Shown here one piece after another: positions 1 to 8,726 of a stretch of DNA of 64,000 nt. The DNA is taken from the NCBI GenBank assembly GCA_019022495.1, contig JAFEKR010000001.1, forward strand, positions 6,448,001 to 6,512,000, read 5' to 3'. Origin of the DNA: Epichloe hybrida. Lineage: Eukaryota; Ascomycota; Sordariomycetes; Hypocreales; Clavicipitaceae. The position numbers and the translations under genes were made by a program. The stretch's first letter is position 1. Each line of letters starts with the position of its first letter. The notes below the pieces were generated by a model. That model searched no databases and was not told where the DNA came from. It was given only the letters and a program-made list of their open reading frames with translations.

Positions 1-1
1 A

Positions 2-1162
2 GAGCTGCATTTCCCAGACCATCAGGAGTTCCACGATCTCATCATGAAGACCCAATACAGCAGCCAGTCTCGGGCAATGGCATTCCTGTGGCTCATGTGG
101 TTCTACCTTGAGTCCGACTTCACCGAGGAGGGCTGTGAAGAGAATCCCTTTGGCTCTGGCGTTGACTACGGCTTGGATGTTGCCAACCAGGGTGTCCCTG
201 AGCTTATTGAGATGACGGAGGAAGAGCGAGCCAAAGAAAACGTAGACAGCCTGGAGGAAATCCATTTTGGTCGGGAAAAGCAGAAGACGAGAGCCAAGAT
301 TCTCGAGATGGACCAGGCCTATCTGAATGAGAGGGAGACGAAGCGAGGTAAGCGTGCCGCCATCGCGGAAGAGGGTCCGGCGATCCTGCCTCGCATACGG
401 CCATCCAAGCACGATTCAGACCGAGACAGCACCAGGTCCACACCACCACCTCCACGTGCCGTAGGAAGAGGCGGTCGACGAGGACTGGGGCTGAAATACC
501 AAATTTTCGAGGGATCGTCTCCCGCGAGACATGGATCAGAAGGCGTCGGGTCCCGGAAGCCTCGTCCTCCCACAGCACACCAGCTCGCCGTTGAGCGCAA
601 TCGCAACGAACGCGTCGAGTACATTCTCGATCGCGGTTTGCGAAGACAGCATCACAAGGGCCGCAGAAGCCGGCGGCAAGAGGGGGCCGTTTTCAGGGCA
701 TACAGGAGAATACAGGCCCAAGAGGATCCGTTCGAGGACAGCGACGGGGACGACGGCTACATCCGCAACATCAGCAGCAAGGACAAGGCATCTACGTTCC
801 GCGAGAAGGGCCTTGGTGGCTTGTGTCTGCTCACAAGCGAACCTGACGACTACGGAGAAGAGGTCAGCGCGTATGCAGCGGCTCTCAGACGATCATCGCG
901 GCGACTTGCACGATGGGCAGGACGTGAGAGCGAACTCGGAGTGGTTGCCCCCGTCAAGAAATTCAAGGCCAAGAGGGAGGAGACCAAGGAGGACAACGCC
1001 GGCGACGATGCGGATGAGTCTCCAACCAAGAACGGCGATGCCAACGGAAATATCACCATGGGGGATGCAGACATTGATGAGACTGCCCTCATGGACGACA
1101 TGGATGACGATGGCGACGACCCGGACAAGACTGAAGTCTTGGGCGACTCCGATTTGGAGTAG
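2..1162 (+). CDS. Ies1-like INO80 chromatin-remodelling subunit, 3' part only
   Basis: The reading frame is open from base 2 to the TAG at 1160-1162, so the gene enters from the left and its true start lies outside. The first in-frame ATG (44) is internal, since coding-like residues (ELHFPDHQEFHDLI) precede it. The conserved block reads MAFLWLMWFYLESDFTEEG followed by NPFG, which I associate with fungal Ino eighty subunit 1. The rest is basic and disordered (Arg/Lys-rich, proline run, RRSSRR), ending in a strongly acidic tail with repeated DD/ED pairs. Known role of the family: nuclear accessory subunit of the INO80 nucleosome remodeller. No intron is visible in this part. The family assignment rests on one remembered block, so an unrelated nuclear protein is possible; the gene itself is secure. 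Confidence 0.6.
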   Translation, partial: ELHFPDHQEFHDLIMKTQYSSQSRAMAFLWLMWFYLESDFTEEGCEENPFGSGVDYGLDVANQGVPELIEMTEEERAKENVDSLEEIHFGREKQKTRAKILEMDQAYLNERETKRGKRAAIAEEGPAILPRIRPSKHDSDRDSTRSTPPPPRAVGRGGRRGLGLKYQIFEGSSPARHGSEGVGSRKPRPPTAHQLAVERNRNERVEYILDRGLRRQHHKGRRSRRQEGAVFRAYRRIQAQEDPFEDSDGDDGYIRNISSKDKASTFREKGLGGLCLLTSEPDDYGEEVSAYAAALRRSSRRLARWAGRESELGVVAPVKKFKAKREETKEDNAGDDADESPTKNGDANGNITMGDADIDETALMDDMDDDGDDPDKTEVLGDSDLE

Positions 1163-1717
1163 GAAGGCAGCCGGGGAGCCAGGGTCAAGGCACGCTGTCG
1201 GCGACAACGTATGTATATTTAGAAGCTTTTTTCCTGAGGGGAGAGATGCTTTTTTTTTTATCTTCCGTAACATCAAAGCGGGAGTCCGATATGATGACGA
1301 CTGTGTTGGGAGGTGACGGAGCTGTTTTTCCAATAATCAAGTGAGCAGCGTTTGTTGATGAATAGCATCCAGTGCTGCCACTATGAGTGGATTATTCTTG
1401 GCCTGCAAATGAGTGAAGTTGACAGTGGACGTCGTTGGACCTGAGATTGAAGCAAGACCTGATATGCATCATGATGAGACGTGTTGCGTGTGGGGCGGCC
1501 GAACGGCGGTGCTCCCGGCGCCCGCCCCCTGACGAATGATTTTTTTGTAATCCGTATGTAGTCCGTACTTTTACTACTCGGTACCAAGTATTATCCCGAG
1601 CACGTCCTGCTCCGTCTCTCAGCCTCCAACTCCCAACTCCAACCACCAACTTGCACCGCTCCTTTGGTCACAACTCGTCTCCTGTCTCGCAGCGCCCTCA
1701 CCCACCGGTGCATCGCC
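1163..1717. other. Intergenic: Ies1-like 3' end and ERG2 promoter
   Basis: 555 bp between two genes on the same strand. A T9 run at 1250 and AT-rich text probably belong to the upstream 3' UTR. Around 1555-1590 there is a GTATGTAGTCCGTAC stretch of the type that recurs elsewhere in the window (24,650; 46,720). The last 120 bp before the ERG2 ATG are pyrimidine-rich (CTCC/CAACTCC), typical of a fungal core promoter or leader. No further gene is seen. Confidence 0.5.
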
Positions 1718-2571
1718 ATGCCTTCCAAATCCAAGCGCTCCGGCTCGGCCAAGAGCTCGTCGGGCAACCCCATGACGTCGCTCCTCGGCGTCCTGGCCCT
1801 CCTGACGGCCCTCCTGGCCTCCATGGTGTACGTGGCCGAGCAGAACCTGCACAAATTCTACATCTTCGGCCTCGACGAGCTCAAGGATGTGTCGGCCCGG
1901 GGACTGGCCAAGCACGGCAACGACACGCGATCTGTGGTCAAGTTCATCGTCGACGACCTGCACAGGACGCACGGCGCCTACATCAACGTCAACGAGGACT
2001 GGATGTTCAACAACGCCGGCGGCGCCATGGGAGCCATGTACATCCTGCATGCTAGTATGTTGTCCGTTTCCAGCCAAGTGCGGAAATAAATAAATAAAAA
2101 AGTTCGCGCTAACGTCCACAACCGCGCAGGTGTGACGGAATATCTCATCATCTTTGGTTCGTTCGCTTCTCCCCTCCCCGACAACGACGCCCCGCCGCGA
2201 TGAACTGACCACGCACACACTTGTTTCAAACAGGGACTGCCATTGGCACCGAGGGCCACACAGGTCGCCACACGGCCGACGACTACTTCCACATCCTCAA
2301 CGGCGAGCAATGGGCCTACGTGCCTGGCGAGTACGAGCCCGAGGTGTATCCCGCCGGCAGCGTGCACCACCTGCGCCGCGGCGACGTGAAGCAGTACAAG
2401 ATGCCCGAACGGTGCTTCGCGCTCGAGTACGCCCGCGGCTGGATCCCGCCCATGCTGTTCTTCGGGTACGCGGACGGCTTGTCGAGCACGCTTGACTTTC
2501 CGACGCTGTGGAAGACGACGCACTTGACGGGGAGGCAGATGATTGCGAATCTGCTGAGGGGCAAGTTTTGA
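1718..2571 (+). CDS. ERG2: C-8 sterol isomerase (ERG2)
   Basis: Three exons, 1718-2054, 2130-2156 and 2234-2571, sum to 702 nt (233 aa). Donors are GTATGT and GTTCGT; acceptors are GCGCAG and AACAG. The spliced protein has an N-terminal hydrophobic segment (about residues 20-36, [19 protein letters not shown]), then [19 protein letters not shown] across both junctions, the [21 protein letters not shown] box and the C-terminal [18 protein letters not shown] helix. These are hallmarks of the ERG2/sigma-1 receptor family. Role known from the family: shifts the delta-8 double bond of fecosterol to delta-7 in ergosterol synthesis at the ER membrane; target of morpholine fungicides. The start at 1718 was chosen over the in-frame ATG at 1664 because it fits the usual short N-terminus. 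The middle exon is only 27 nt. The 3' end is convergent with the nmr gene. Confidence 0.95.
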
Positions 2572-3265
2572 GTCTTGTGTGCCCCCGGGGTAGGATGGGC
2601 ACGTGTACAGTTTGTACTATAGAATGGAAATGGGGGGGGTAGCACGTTATTGCTGGTGCGGAAGAAAATAATGATGTGGACGTTGAATGGCGGTTACCGA
2701 GATTCGTGTATAGACAAGAGGTGGATTTGCGGATGATGAGATATTTTTCTCACTGTCGTGCTAGGATTGTTATTAAAGCCAGCCATGACGAGTACCCCGG
2801 GGCATCAGGCCAAGTCATGCATTACACACATGACTGTTTAAATCGAGCGAACTGCAGAACTGCACATGGCACAATATCGAATTTATTTCATCACGTTGCC
2901 ATGACGTTCCGAATGCTCCTTGGATTTTCCGTACAAGCGCCTAGCACCAGCTAATTACATGGTAATTGCTTTCCCTGACCCCAAAACCAGCGAGCACTTT
3001 AGTTTGTTTAAATCGGAAATAATGAAGCATAACCCCCCTCGGATCCATGCATTGCGTCTCATGATTTCGTACCAGGAATTTTGCGGCAGTTCTTATAGTC
3101 TTTTTTTGTTTTCTTCTTTTTACGTTTCAACTTTTCCATGAAAATCTCGTACCTGCAGTTCACCCAACACCGGGGAATACCTGTAAGAAAAAAAAAAACC
3201 TCACATGTCATGAGATGGTGTTGGAGAAGGTGCGCTTCACATGTTGGAAGTTGGCAACACAAGCT
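2572..3265. other. Intergenic between convergent ERG2 and nmr 3' ends
   Basis: About 690 bp holding both 3' UTRs. It is AT-rich with short homopolymers (G8 near 2631, A10 near 3189) and no conserved coding potential. The short open frames here lack family motifs. Confidence 0.5.
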
Positions 3266-4657
3266 TCATGCGAGCCACTGCTCCTCATCTCTTTTCAAGC
3301 CTCGCATCACAAGGCCGTCATCGTCGTCGTCCTCGTCGTCATCGTCATCTTGGTCGTGAAGCCGGAGTTGCTCAACTGATGCCGTCGTTGCTTGAAGCTT
3401 CTCGTACGCATTCGATCTCTGGTCCATTTCATCTTCGTCCAGCATCCACGTCAATCCATTGGCCTCCTCCTCGAGGGGAAACATTTCTCGCGCGTACTCT
3501 TCCAGTCCCCTGGGCCCTTCCCAGAGCTCGAGCGCTTCGGTGGGACAGCTGACCTCGAGCTTCATGTCGCCAAAGTAAGGAGGCTGCTTCTTCGGGTCGG
3601 GTTCATCCAATTTGAAAAGCTTCTCCAGCGCCTCCAGCTGCTCCCGGTATCCCGTCGGGATTCGCACCTTGATCTCGATGGGGCCTCGGACATAGTGGAC
3701 GGGACGGCCGACACCTCGAGAGAAGAGCCTGCAGGCTTCCTTGGGCGAGAGATACTCGTAGGCTAGGGCGATGCGGTGGCCTTTCCACTTGTTTGACCCG
3801 TCTTTGAACAGCTGCAAGATTGCGGGGCCGACGTCGTGCTCGGCGTCCAACCACGGCAGCTTGGCGTCTTCGTGGAAAGGTGCTTGCCAGATGAATGAGC
3901 CGTCGTCCTGCAGTTCCATGCAGAACAACGGATAGGCGAGTGACGTGAAGTTGTTGTTGTATATGCCGGTATACACAAACGTGGCAGGCAGGTCCAGCTC
4001 CCGAATGTACTCCTCCACCTCGTGCTTGGCTGCCCACAGTGGTAGGGATGGCCAGTTCTTGTTGTACGCAGCGTGGTCGGGCATGGACGAGTAGATGTAA
4101 TGCTGTACTCGGGCCTTTTTCGCGGCGTCGACGAGAGCCATTCCAATCTGTACCTCGTCGCCGTAGAATGTAGTGTTTATGAAGGCGAGTTGAGCGCCAC
4201 GGAAAAGACTCGAGATCAGCTCGTGGTTGACGCCAACACCCGAGATGGGGCCGTTTTGAGTGACATCTTTGTTCTCCTCGGTCGGTTTGTGTATGGTGTA
4301 GAGCTCACCGACTATGACGGTTACATTCGGGTTTGTCGAGACCTCGGTCGCAACTACACCTTGAAGATTTCTCAATTGCGCGCGGACGCGGTAGCCGACG
4401 GCAGTGGCAACACGGATAAAGGATGCTGCCTGACGCCCGCTCGCGTTTGTGACAGCAATGGTCTTATCCGGGGTTGACATGAGTCTCTTGGGAGGGCGGA
4501 ATGTCAAGGAATTGTTCCTCGAATTGGCCAGGGGGGATGGTTCCGAATACGATGAGCGAGAATGCTTGTGTTGTCTGCGGAAGTTGTTGTTGCTCTGGTC
4601 GTTGGAAACGTGTATGGGAATGCTAGCCGCCATAGGGCCAGTGAGTTGGGCCGGCAT
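3266..4657 (-). CDS. nmr1: NmrA/NMR1-type nitrogen metabolite repression regulator
   Basis: A single 463-codon exon. Residues 67-85 read IAVTNASGRQAASFIRVA, the modified Rossmann glycine motif (NASGRQ) of the NmrA branch of short-chain dehydrogenase-like proteins. These bind NAD(P) but lack the catalytic YxxxK. Family landmarks follow: INTTFYGDE, YIYSSMPDH, FVYTGIYNNNF, and a C-terminal LTWMLDEDEMDQRSNAYEK region. A run of about a dozen acidic residues ends the protein. Known role: binds the GATA activator AreA/NIT2 under nitrogen sufficiency and blocks activation of catabolic genes. The length fits the Neurospora protein better than the shorter Aspergillus one. The first 59 residues are Ser/Asn-rich and could be leader if translation starts at the ATG before STPDKT (residue 60). 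The upstream region carries a palindromic pair of GATA sites. Confidence 0.88.
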   Translation of the reverse strand: MPAQLTGPMAASIPIHVSNDQSNNNFRRQHKHSRSSYSEPSPLANSRNNSLTFRPPKRLMSTPDKTIAVTNASGRQAASFIRVATAVGYRVRAQLRNLQGVVATEVSTNPNVTVIVGELYTIHKPTEENKDVTQNGPISGVGVNHELISSLFRGAQLAFINTTFYGDEVQIGMALVDAAKKARVQHYIYSSMPDHAAYNKNWPSLPLWAAKHEVEEYIRELDLPATFVYTGIYNNNFTSLAYPLFCMELQDDGSFIWQAPFHEDAKLPWLDAEHDVGPAILQLFKDGSNKWKGHRIALAYEYLSPKEACRLFSRGVGRPVHYVRGPIEIKVRIPTGYREQLEALEKLFKLDEPDPKKQPPYFGDMKLEVSCPTEALELWEGPRGLEEYAREMFPLEEEANGLTWMLDEDEMDQRSNAYEKLQATTASVEQLRLHDQDDDDDEDDDDDGLVMRGLKRDEEQWLA

Positions 4658-5582
4658 CGCTTTGCTCTCTCGTCGATGGTGAAATCGAGGTGCCGGCTAA
4701 GGGCTTGGGCTTGGTATCGCGGCGCACTTATCGCGGCGCACCAGCCGGACGAGGTCGTGAAGAAAGTAGGAAGGCAGCGATGGCCTTTTGCGACAAGACG
4801 AGGCCACCGCGGACTTAGCGCAAAACGCACGACGGCCCGCCTGGGGGGGTTCGTATTGTTGTACTTGTGAGCCCGGCTGGAAGCCTCATACTCCGGCGTC
4901 AAGGACAGTGACCAGTGACGCGGGCCACGAGAGGAGAACTTGTGCTAGCCAATGCAAGCGGCTGGCAACGGGCGACGCTGGAGCTGGGTGGGTGACAGTC
5001 GGTAGCAAGTTGGTAGCAAGTTGGAACTGAGATGGTGAAGGTGATTGTATCGAGTTGGGTACCGAGTGATTCGCTAGCGTCTGTTCGAGGCGAGATCACG
5101 AGACTATCCACTGCGGCGGTGCCAACCCGATTTCAACGATGTGGGTTTGTTGTGGAGGAGTTGGAGGGGTAGAGCAGAGAGCAGTAGTAGTAGAGGTAGT
5201 AGAGGGGACCGGAGCGTCGCTACTGCATTTGGAGACGAGGGAGATGCGGCTCAAGACGAGATGGCAATATCACAGTGGATAGATGCATACATGTACATGT
5301 AGATATCTTGGTCAGCGATTGCCGGGATGAATGAAGCGGGGATTGATGATTGGTGTGATAGACGACAAAGGATGGCTTTGCGACAAGGCTGACGGGATCG
5401 AAGACGATGTAAGTCCAGGAGTTGAGATCTGCGAGCGAGAACTGCGTGCGATAGAGTGAGTAAGTGAGTTGGATGTGAGTGAGTGGGTGTGGGTGGGGCG
5501 TTAGTGGGGGGTGAGTGGGGACGAGTGGGTGGGGGGTGAGTGAGTGGGGGACGGCGGAAGTCGGCCGACTAGTACATAGAGC

Positions 5583-5600
5583 GATAAGAAAGGGCTTATC
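5583..5600. promoter_or_regulatory. Palindromic GATA pair (GATAAG N6 CTTATC) upstream of nmr
   Basis: GATAAG at 5583-5588 and its inverse CTTATC at 5595-5600 lie six bases apart, about 930 bp upstream of the nmr start. A further CTTATC is at 4727-4732. Paired HGATAR sites are the known high-affinity target of AreA/NIT2 GATA factors. That this pair controls the nmr gene is inference. Confidence 0.4.
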
Positions 5601-5877
5601 GACGCCATGTCGTTCTCCATCTCCAAGGCCTACGTGTATGTGCGCACGAGCCGAGAGCAAGTGTACGAGTGTGACTGACGGCTGCAAATACGAACCGATG
5701 TAGCGGTGAGAGGGAGAGAAACTGGAATGGCCGCGGGAGAAGACGTCCGGTGTACCGAGTTATGTCGCTGGGTGAAACAAGCTGGAGCCGATGGCGTACA
5801 TAAAAGCAAGGCCGGTGACTAGAACATTCGGAGCTGTTCTTGACAGTGGACGCGCCCCAGCCTGAGCCCGGACGGAG

Positions 5878-5933
5878 CACGGAGCACGGAGGGGGGAGGG
5901 GGCAGAGGGGGCAGAGGGGAGGGGGAGGAAGTG
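5878..5933. repeat. Purine-only low-complexity block
   Basis: GGAGCACGGAGG-like and GGGGGCAGAGG-like units repeat with long G runs. On the minus strand this is a CCCTC-rich tract in the presumed nmr leader or promoter. Confidence 0.6.
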
Positions 5934-6219
5934 CATAAATCGCAGCGGCCTCATCAGTTGACCGAGAAGATTAAGGAGTCTCTGTTGGAGACGAGGTCCT
6001 CGTCGTTTGGAGTCGTGGAGCCGTGCATCGTGAGCGCAAGGGCCGCGAATAAAAAGCGCCGCGGACTACATGTTGTACATAATTAATATTCCAGCAAACA
6101 TGCCCGGAGTACTTACGTACCGGATTTCAAGGCACGGCACGGTGCGTGCGCCATGCACAAACAAGTGGACTTGGACTTGGATCATTCATTGGGCAACGTT
6201 TTCGCCCTCCCCTCCAGCT

Positions 6220-6276
6220 GGTTTTTTTTTTTCTCTTCTTTTCCTTTTTTTTTTCTGTTCTTTTTTTTTCTTTTAC
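6220..6276. repeat. Polypyrimidine tract
   Basis: About 57 bases almost entirely T with scattered C, in several runs of nine or more T. No gene overlaps it with confidence. Confidence 0.6.
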
Positions 6277-6413
6277 AACAAGTCGGGTGTCATTCGTGAA
6301 ACCCACAATGGGGCGCTTTCCGATTGCCTGACGGACACGACGGACGGCCCGGCCCCCGCGACTCCGACTCGCGGATGCACAAAGTCACATGGCGGGGTCT
6401 GTGTCTGTCTTGT

Positions 6414-6592
6414 CATGGTGTGTCCGGTGTGTCATGGTGTCACGGTGTGTCATGGTTTCTCATGGTGTCTCATGGTGTCTCACCGACTCAACCACTCAAC
6501 CACTCAACCACTCAACCACTCAACCCATTCAACCCATTCAACCCATCCAACCCAGTCAACCACTCAACCCATTCAATCACTCAACCCAAACG
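6414..6592. repeat. Two adjacent simple-repeat arrays (TCATGGTGTC and CAACCACT/CAACCCATT)
   Basis: 6414-6480 holds imperfect TCATGGTGTC/GGTGTGTCATGG units. From 6487 to about 6590 there are perfect ACCACTCA octamers followed by 9-10 bp variants (ACCCATTCA). This is a minisatellite in non-coding DNA. Confidence 0.8.
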
Positions 6593-7498
6593 TCGCGGCG
6601 CCAAACTATAAACATGTATGCGGGGAAGCAGGGGCCTTCCATTTCCGACAGGTCGGTCTACATATGTATGTAGTCCGTTAGTCCAGATGAGCGGGCCACG
6701 ACAAAAAGCCTCGCAATGAGAAAAATAGCTCTCGTTCCGCTACCCTTATCTCTACCCGCGCGGAGATGAAAATTCCCAGCGTTGCGTGATTATTTTCTCT
6801 CGCCAGCCGGACTGCTCTTGGTGTGGCTAGACAAGTCAATGTTGCGCCGAAGGTTACTTCATAGACCACGAATCGCGCGGCTTCTTCCCTTCCTTTTCAA
6901 GTGGAAAAGACTGCCTACAAAAGTCTGCCTACAAAAGTCTGCCTACGTGCGGGTTCGTCATGCCCGGGCAACTTTCAGTGCAGGCGAGTGGCTGTCGGCC
7001 GCCATGACTAAGGCGACGGCGGCGGCGGCGGCGAAGCAGATTCTGAATCAAACAGTCCATCATCGTCTTTGCTACATGTAGAATCCCAATTGCCTGTCAT
7101 CTACGGAGTACCATCCCTTTGATAGAACGCCGCAGCGGTGATGAAGACAATGCTATGCTGGCAGTGCAAGAACAACCTTGTCGCGTGGGATGGCATCTGA
7201 TTGGAGGACCGTGAAGTGTTTGTACAACATGAACCCAATTCATCTAAAGTGAGCGAGTGCCCCTCGCCTTCTGCTTCGTTTGCATTCCCCTGCTCACACT
7301 ACCAACCCCATACGCCCCCTCGATTCCCTCGATTCCCTCGAGTCCCTCGATTCTCCCATGTTGCGATGCATTGCAGCTAGAGGTAGAGCCTTGCGACGGG
7401 TCTCCCGCGCCGCCCAGATCCGTTCAAAGTCGCCATTCACAATCTTGACCAGAACCGGTGCCACGACACACTCGGCGCGGGGTGAAGCTCCTCGAGCC

Positions 7499-8403
7499 AT
7501 GATGGGTAGTCACTCGGCAGCACCCTCTCCCGTCTCCGCGACCGATACCTACCTCGATTACACGTCGAGCCCTGACATCGACTTTGACCATATAAAGTCA
7601 AACATGACGTGCACAAAGTTCCACGATTCGACCTGGGGTTTCGTGGTAAGACATACTCCTCACGCCCTCCTCTTTGGATGGTGCAAAAGGTGCGTCACAT
7701 TGACGCACAAGGTCTAGATATATCGGTGCTCCCAAGGTAACCAGGCAGCTTGGGACCGCCTGCTGCAAGCCCTGCGCAGCAAGGTCCAGGAAGAGCTCAG
7801 GTTCTACATCCGCCAAGACATGTTGGAATTCCATCATCTTCACGCCATCGACGATAAGACACTCTAGTACGTTTTTGCGACGCATCCATGTTAAGCCTGC
7901 TACTACTAACAGCTGTCATTAGCGGAGCCACGTCCCACCAAGTCCGACATCACTTCCAGTCCTGGGTCCCAAAGAACCTCGAGGACCGTCTCCGGCCGGA
8001 CGCTACTAACCCGCAGGACGATATGGACTGGGTATACGCTACTTGCACGCCCAGATACGAATATTGTCTCTTTGTGGATGATATCTGTCTCGAGTCCGTG
8101 GACCATCCCGGTGTCAACTCGCCAGTCGTCAAGCTTCTGCACAAGAACTGGGAGTCCCCATTCCCCCCACAGGAGAGGAACTACACAGTTCCCGCCCCAT
8201 TCCATGATGGTGCCACCGAGTACGACGAGGAAGATGTGGGATGGATGTACATGCCGCTGCAGGAGTACCTACACAAGTATGACTTGCTTGGAAAAGGTGA
8301 CTGGGACGACCAGTATGTGAGACCCCCATACATTGACGGAACCGAAGACGAGAGTCATTTTGTTGGACATTGGAGGCAGGGGTCGTTAGGCGAGGAGGCT
8401 TAA
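7499..8403 (+). CDS. Conserved fungal protein of unknown function (WGFVIYRC family)
   Basis: Three exons, 7499-7645, 7718-7866 and 7923-8403, give 777 nt (258 aa). Donors are GTAAGA and GTACGT; acceptors are TCTAG and CATTAG, the latter preceded by a perfect TACTAAC branch site. Splicing creates TWGFVIYRCSQGNQAAWDRL across intron 1 and DDKTLYGATSHQVRHHFQSW across intron 2. This is the pattern of a large family of fungal hypothetical proteins, often multi-copy in Fusarium-like genomes, with a WGFV(I/V)YR motif, an AW(D/A)R helix and a final acidic, aromatic-rich domain. No signal peptide or membrane segment is seen. An upstream in-frame ATG at 7358 would add 47 Arg-rich residues. The biochemical function is unknown. 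Confidence 0.85.
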
Positions 8404-8726
8404 GCTGCGAGTGAGCTTTTCTCTCCAGCTGGTGAGGCCCTTGGCGAGAACTAGACACGATGGGTGGCATCGCGCAAAACCCCGGAGTTTGCTCTCGGAT
8501 CTGCAAATTGCTAATTGATTGATACGGGCATATGCAGAGTTGCTGCCGCCATTTATATAAACTCGTCTCTTGATATCGTGAGCGAGGAAACATGCAACTC
8601 ATGGGTGGAGGAGCAGTCGTACGGTTTAGATCCGCTTTCAAGTCAGAAGTCTCGCAATCTAGACTACGGTTGAATTATTGCGGAAGAAGCCTGGCAACGA
8701 CGGAAGTGGCACTGAAAACCAACCCT
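8404..8726. other. Short intergenic between convergent 3' ends
   Basis: 323 bp holding the 3' ends of the WGFVIYRC gene (+) and the LysM gene (-). Nothing else is recognisable. Confidence 0.5.

Larger units (their letters stand above)
4658..7498. other. Long intergenic/leader region upstream of nmr
   Basis: 2.8 kb without a convincing gene, shared by the nmr gene (-) and the unknown gene starting at 7499 (+). It holds GATA sites (4727-4732; 5583-5600), a GTGAG/GGGTG-rich tract (5455-5550), a purine block (5878-5933), a long pyrimidine tract (6220-6276) and two simple-repeat arrays (6414-6592). A long nmr 5' UTR with upstream open frames is possible. The open frames crossing the repeats encode only low-complexity HSTTQP-type peptides. 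Confidence 0.5.

Noticed and set aside
204..721. Several minus-strand and alternate-frame open frames over the first gene
   Set aside because: They are shadows of the GC-rich, low-complexity Ies1-like coding sequence.
6070..6681. 203-codon open frame across simple repeats
   Set aside because: Its length comes from repeats without stop codons; it encodes poly-F and HSTTQP runs only.
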